Source of the DNA: Simiduia curdlanivorans
GTDB taxonomy: Bacteria; Pseudomonadota; Gammaproteobacteria; Pseudomonadales; Cellvibrionaceae
Length of the DNA: 64,000 bases
Reading direction: 5' to 3'
Assembly: GCF_030409605.1 (NCBI RefSeq)
Contig: NZ_JAUFQG010000004.1
Coordinates: forward strand, 1,924,501 to 1,988,500
The first letter of the stretch is position 1. Each line of letters begins with the position of its first letter. Of this stretch, positions 63,568 to 64,000 are shown in pieces. The notes below the pieces were generated by a model. That model searched no databases. It worked only from the letters and a program-made list of their open reading frames with translations, and was not told the DNA's origin. Both the position numbers and the translations under genes were made by a program.

Positions 63568-64000
63568 CTAGGCGAATTTAGGTGTATGGCTTGAGGTCCT
63601 GCTCGCTGTGTCAATAAATGCCTGTACTTGTGCCAGTGGGATATGGTCGCTGGTGTCTCGGCCGTACCAGGCCTGTTGAATTGCCCCGTCTTCGTCAATG
63701 AGAAAATCTGCTGGCACCAACTTAACATGTGGGTTGTTACTGGGTTTAGCGCCGAGCATAAAACCCCTAATGATCCTAGGTAGTTTCAATACCAAGGCTT
63801 TGAGTAGAGCTGTGCCCGATTGCTCGACACCATAATGATTGTATAGCGCCAATTTGGGGTCGGCGAGCATAGTGAATGGCCGAGGGTGATTAGCAACAAA
63901 GCGGCGCACTTGCGCTGGGGTGTCGCTAAACACGGCAATTACTTCGAGGTTTTGATCTTGCCAGTGCTGATAATTTTGACTCAGCTCATACACCCGTAAG
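63568..64000 (-). CDS. AhpC/TSA-like redoxin, C-terminal part (cut by window edge)
   Basis: The visible 144 codons correspond to the body of a peroxiredoxin-like thioredoxin-fold protein. The first residues in view are LRVYELSQNY, which normally follow the CPxC active-site cysteine, so the active site lies outside the window. Later blocks are VIAVFSDTPAQVRRFV, FTMLADPKLALYNHYGV and PADFLIDEDGAIQQAWYG, all typical of the AhpC/TSA family. A GTG at 63993 would be an artificial start. The gene runs toward the yhdP end and is separated from it by the MITE-like element. Confidence 0.85.
   Translation of the reverse strand, partial: LRVYELSQNYQHWQDQNLEVIAVFSDTPAQVRRFVANHPRPFTMLADPKLALYNHYGVEQSGTALLKALVLKLPRIIRGFMLGAKPSNNPHVKLVPADFLIDEDGAIQQAWYGRDTSDHIPLAQVQAFIDTASRTSSHTPKFA

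Noticed and set aside
1..64000. CRISPR arrays, tRNA or rRNA genes, prophage or toxin-antitoxin modules
   Set aside because: No regularly spaced repeats, no cloverleaf-like sequence and no phage or toxin gene were seen on either strand.

Overview
The window reads as ordinary chromosome of a marine-type gammaproteobacterium, close to the Pseudomonas/Cellvibrionales part of the class. I infer this from gene order, not from any search. Two housekeeping neighbourhoods match that group: holA-lptE-leuS with a divergent ybeL-like gene next to miaB-phoH-ybeY-corC-lnt, and divergent gatCAB / mreBCD-maf-rng-yhdP. Large TonB-dependent receptors and two Na+/H+ antiporters fit a marine, polymer- or peptide-scavenging lifestyle. 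I see no rRNA, tRNA, CRISPR array, prophage or complete insertion sequence.

Layout. 1-3294 (minus): holA (cut by the window edge), lptE, leuS. 3458-7022 (plus): a ybeL-like zinc-ribbon gene, a CBS-GGDEF cyclase, two small orphan proteins that look like distant paralogues, a double-CDGSH protein and a nitroreductase. 7028-12486 (minus): miaB, phoH-like, ybeY, corC, lnt, which serve tRNA thiolation, rRNA/RNA processing and lipoprotein maturation. 12677-18063 (plus): a DUF1820-type protein, a LysE exporter, an MscS channel, a CPA-type antiporter with a C-terminal TrkA-N-like domain, and nhaA, closed by a strong bidirectional terminator shared with a MocR-type aminotransferase.

19629-24709: a TetR regulator divergent from an RND efflux pair, with seven copies of a GTCTA half-site between them. 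24766-29149: a DUF962 membrane protein, a solitary periplasmic binding protein, a GNAT acetyltransferase, a GST and an M2-family lipoprotein peptidase. 29359-43052 (minus): an ECF sigma factor, a FecR anti-sigma factor, an STN-bearing TonB receptor, a second TonB receptor, a POT di/tripeptide transporter and an Oar-like TonB receptor. With the neighbouring peptidase this could be a regulated protein/peptide uptake locus (inference).

43248-49675: a secreted protein of unknown function, an HDOD protein, a membrane CHASE4-HAMP-GGDEF cyclase, a DEAD-box helicase and a REC-REC-GGDEF regulator whose active site is changed to GGAEF. 49672-63227: cysZ, a PA4642-like gene and gatBAC on the minus strand, then mreBCD, maf, rng and yhdP on the plus strand. 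The yhdP stop codon lies in the CTAG duplication flanking a 263-bp palindromic, MITE-like element with IS5-like ends. A partial redoxin gene closes the window.

I found no convincing new multi-gene system. The best leads are the orphan paralogue pair (5140-6029), the non-canonical residues in the RND proton-relay positions, the GGAEF regulator, the repeated-half-site operator and the MITE at the yhdP stop.
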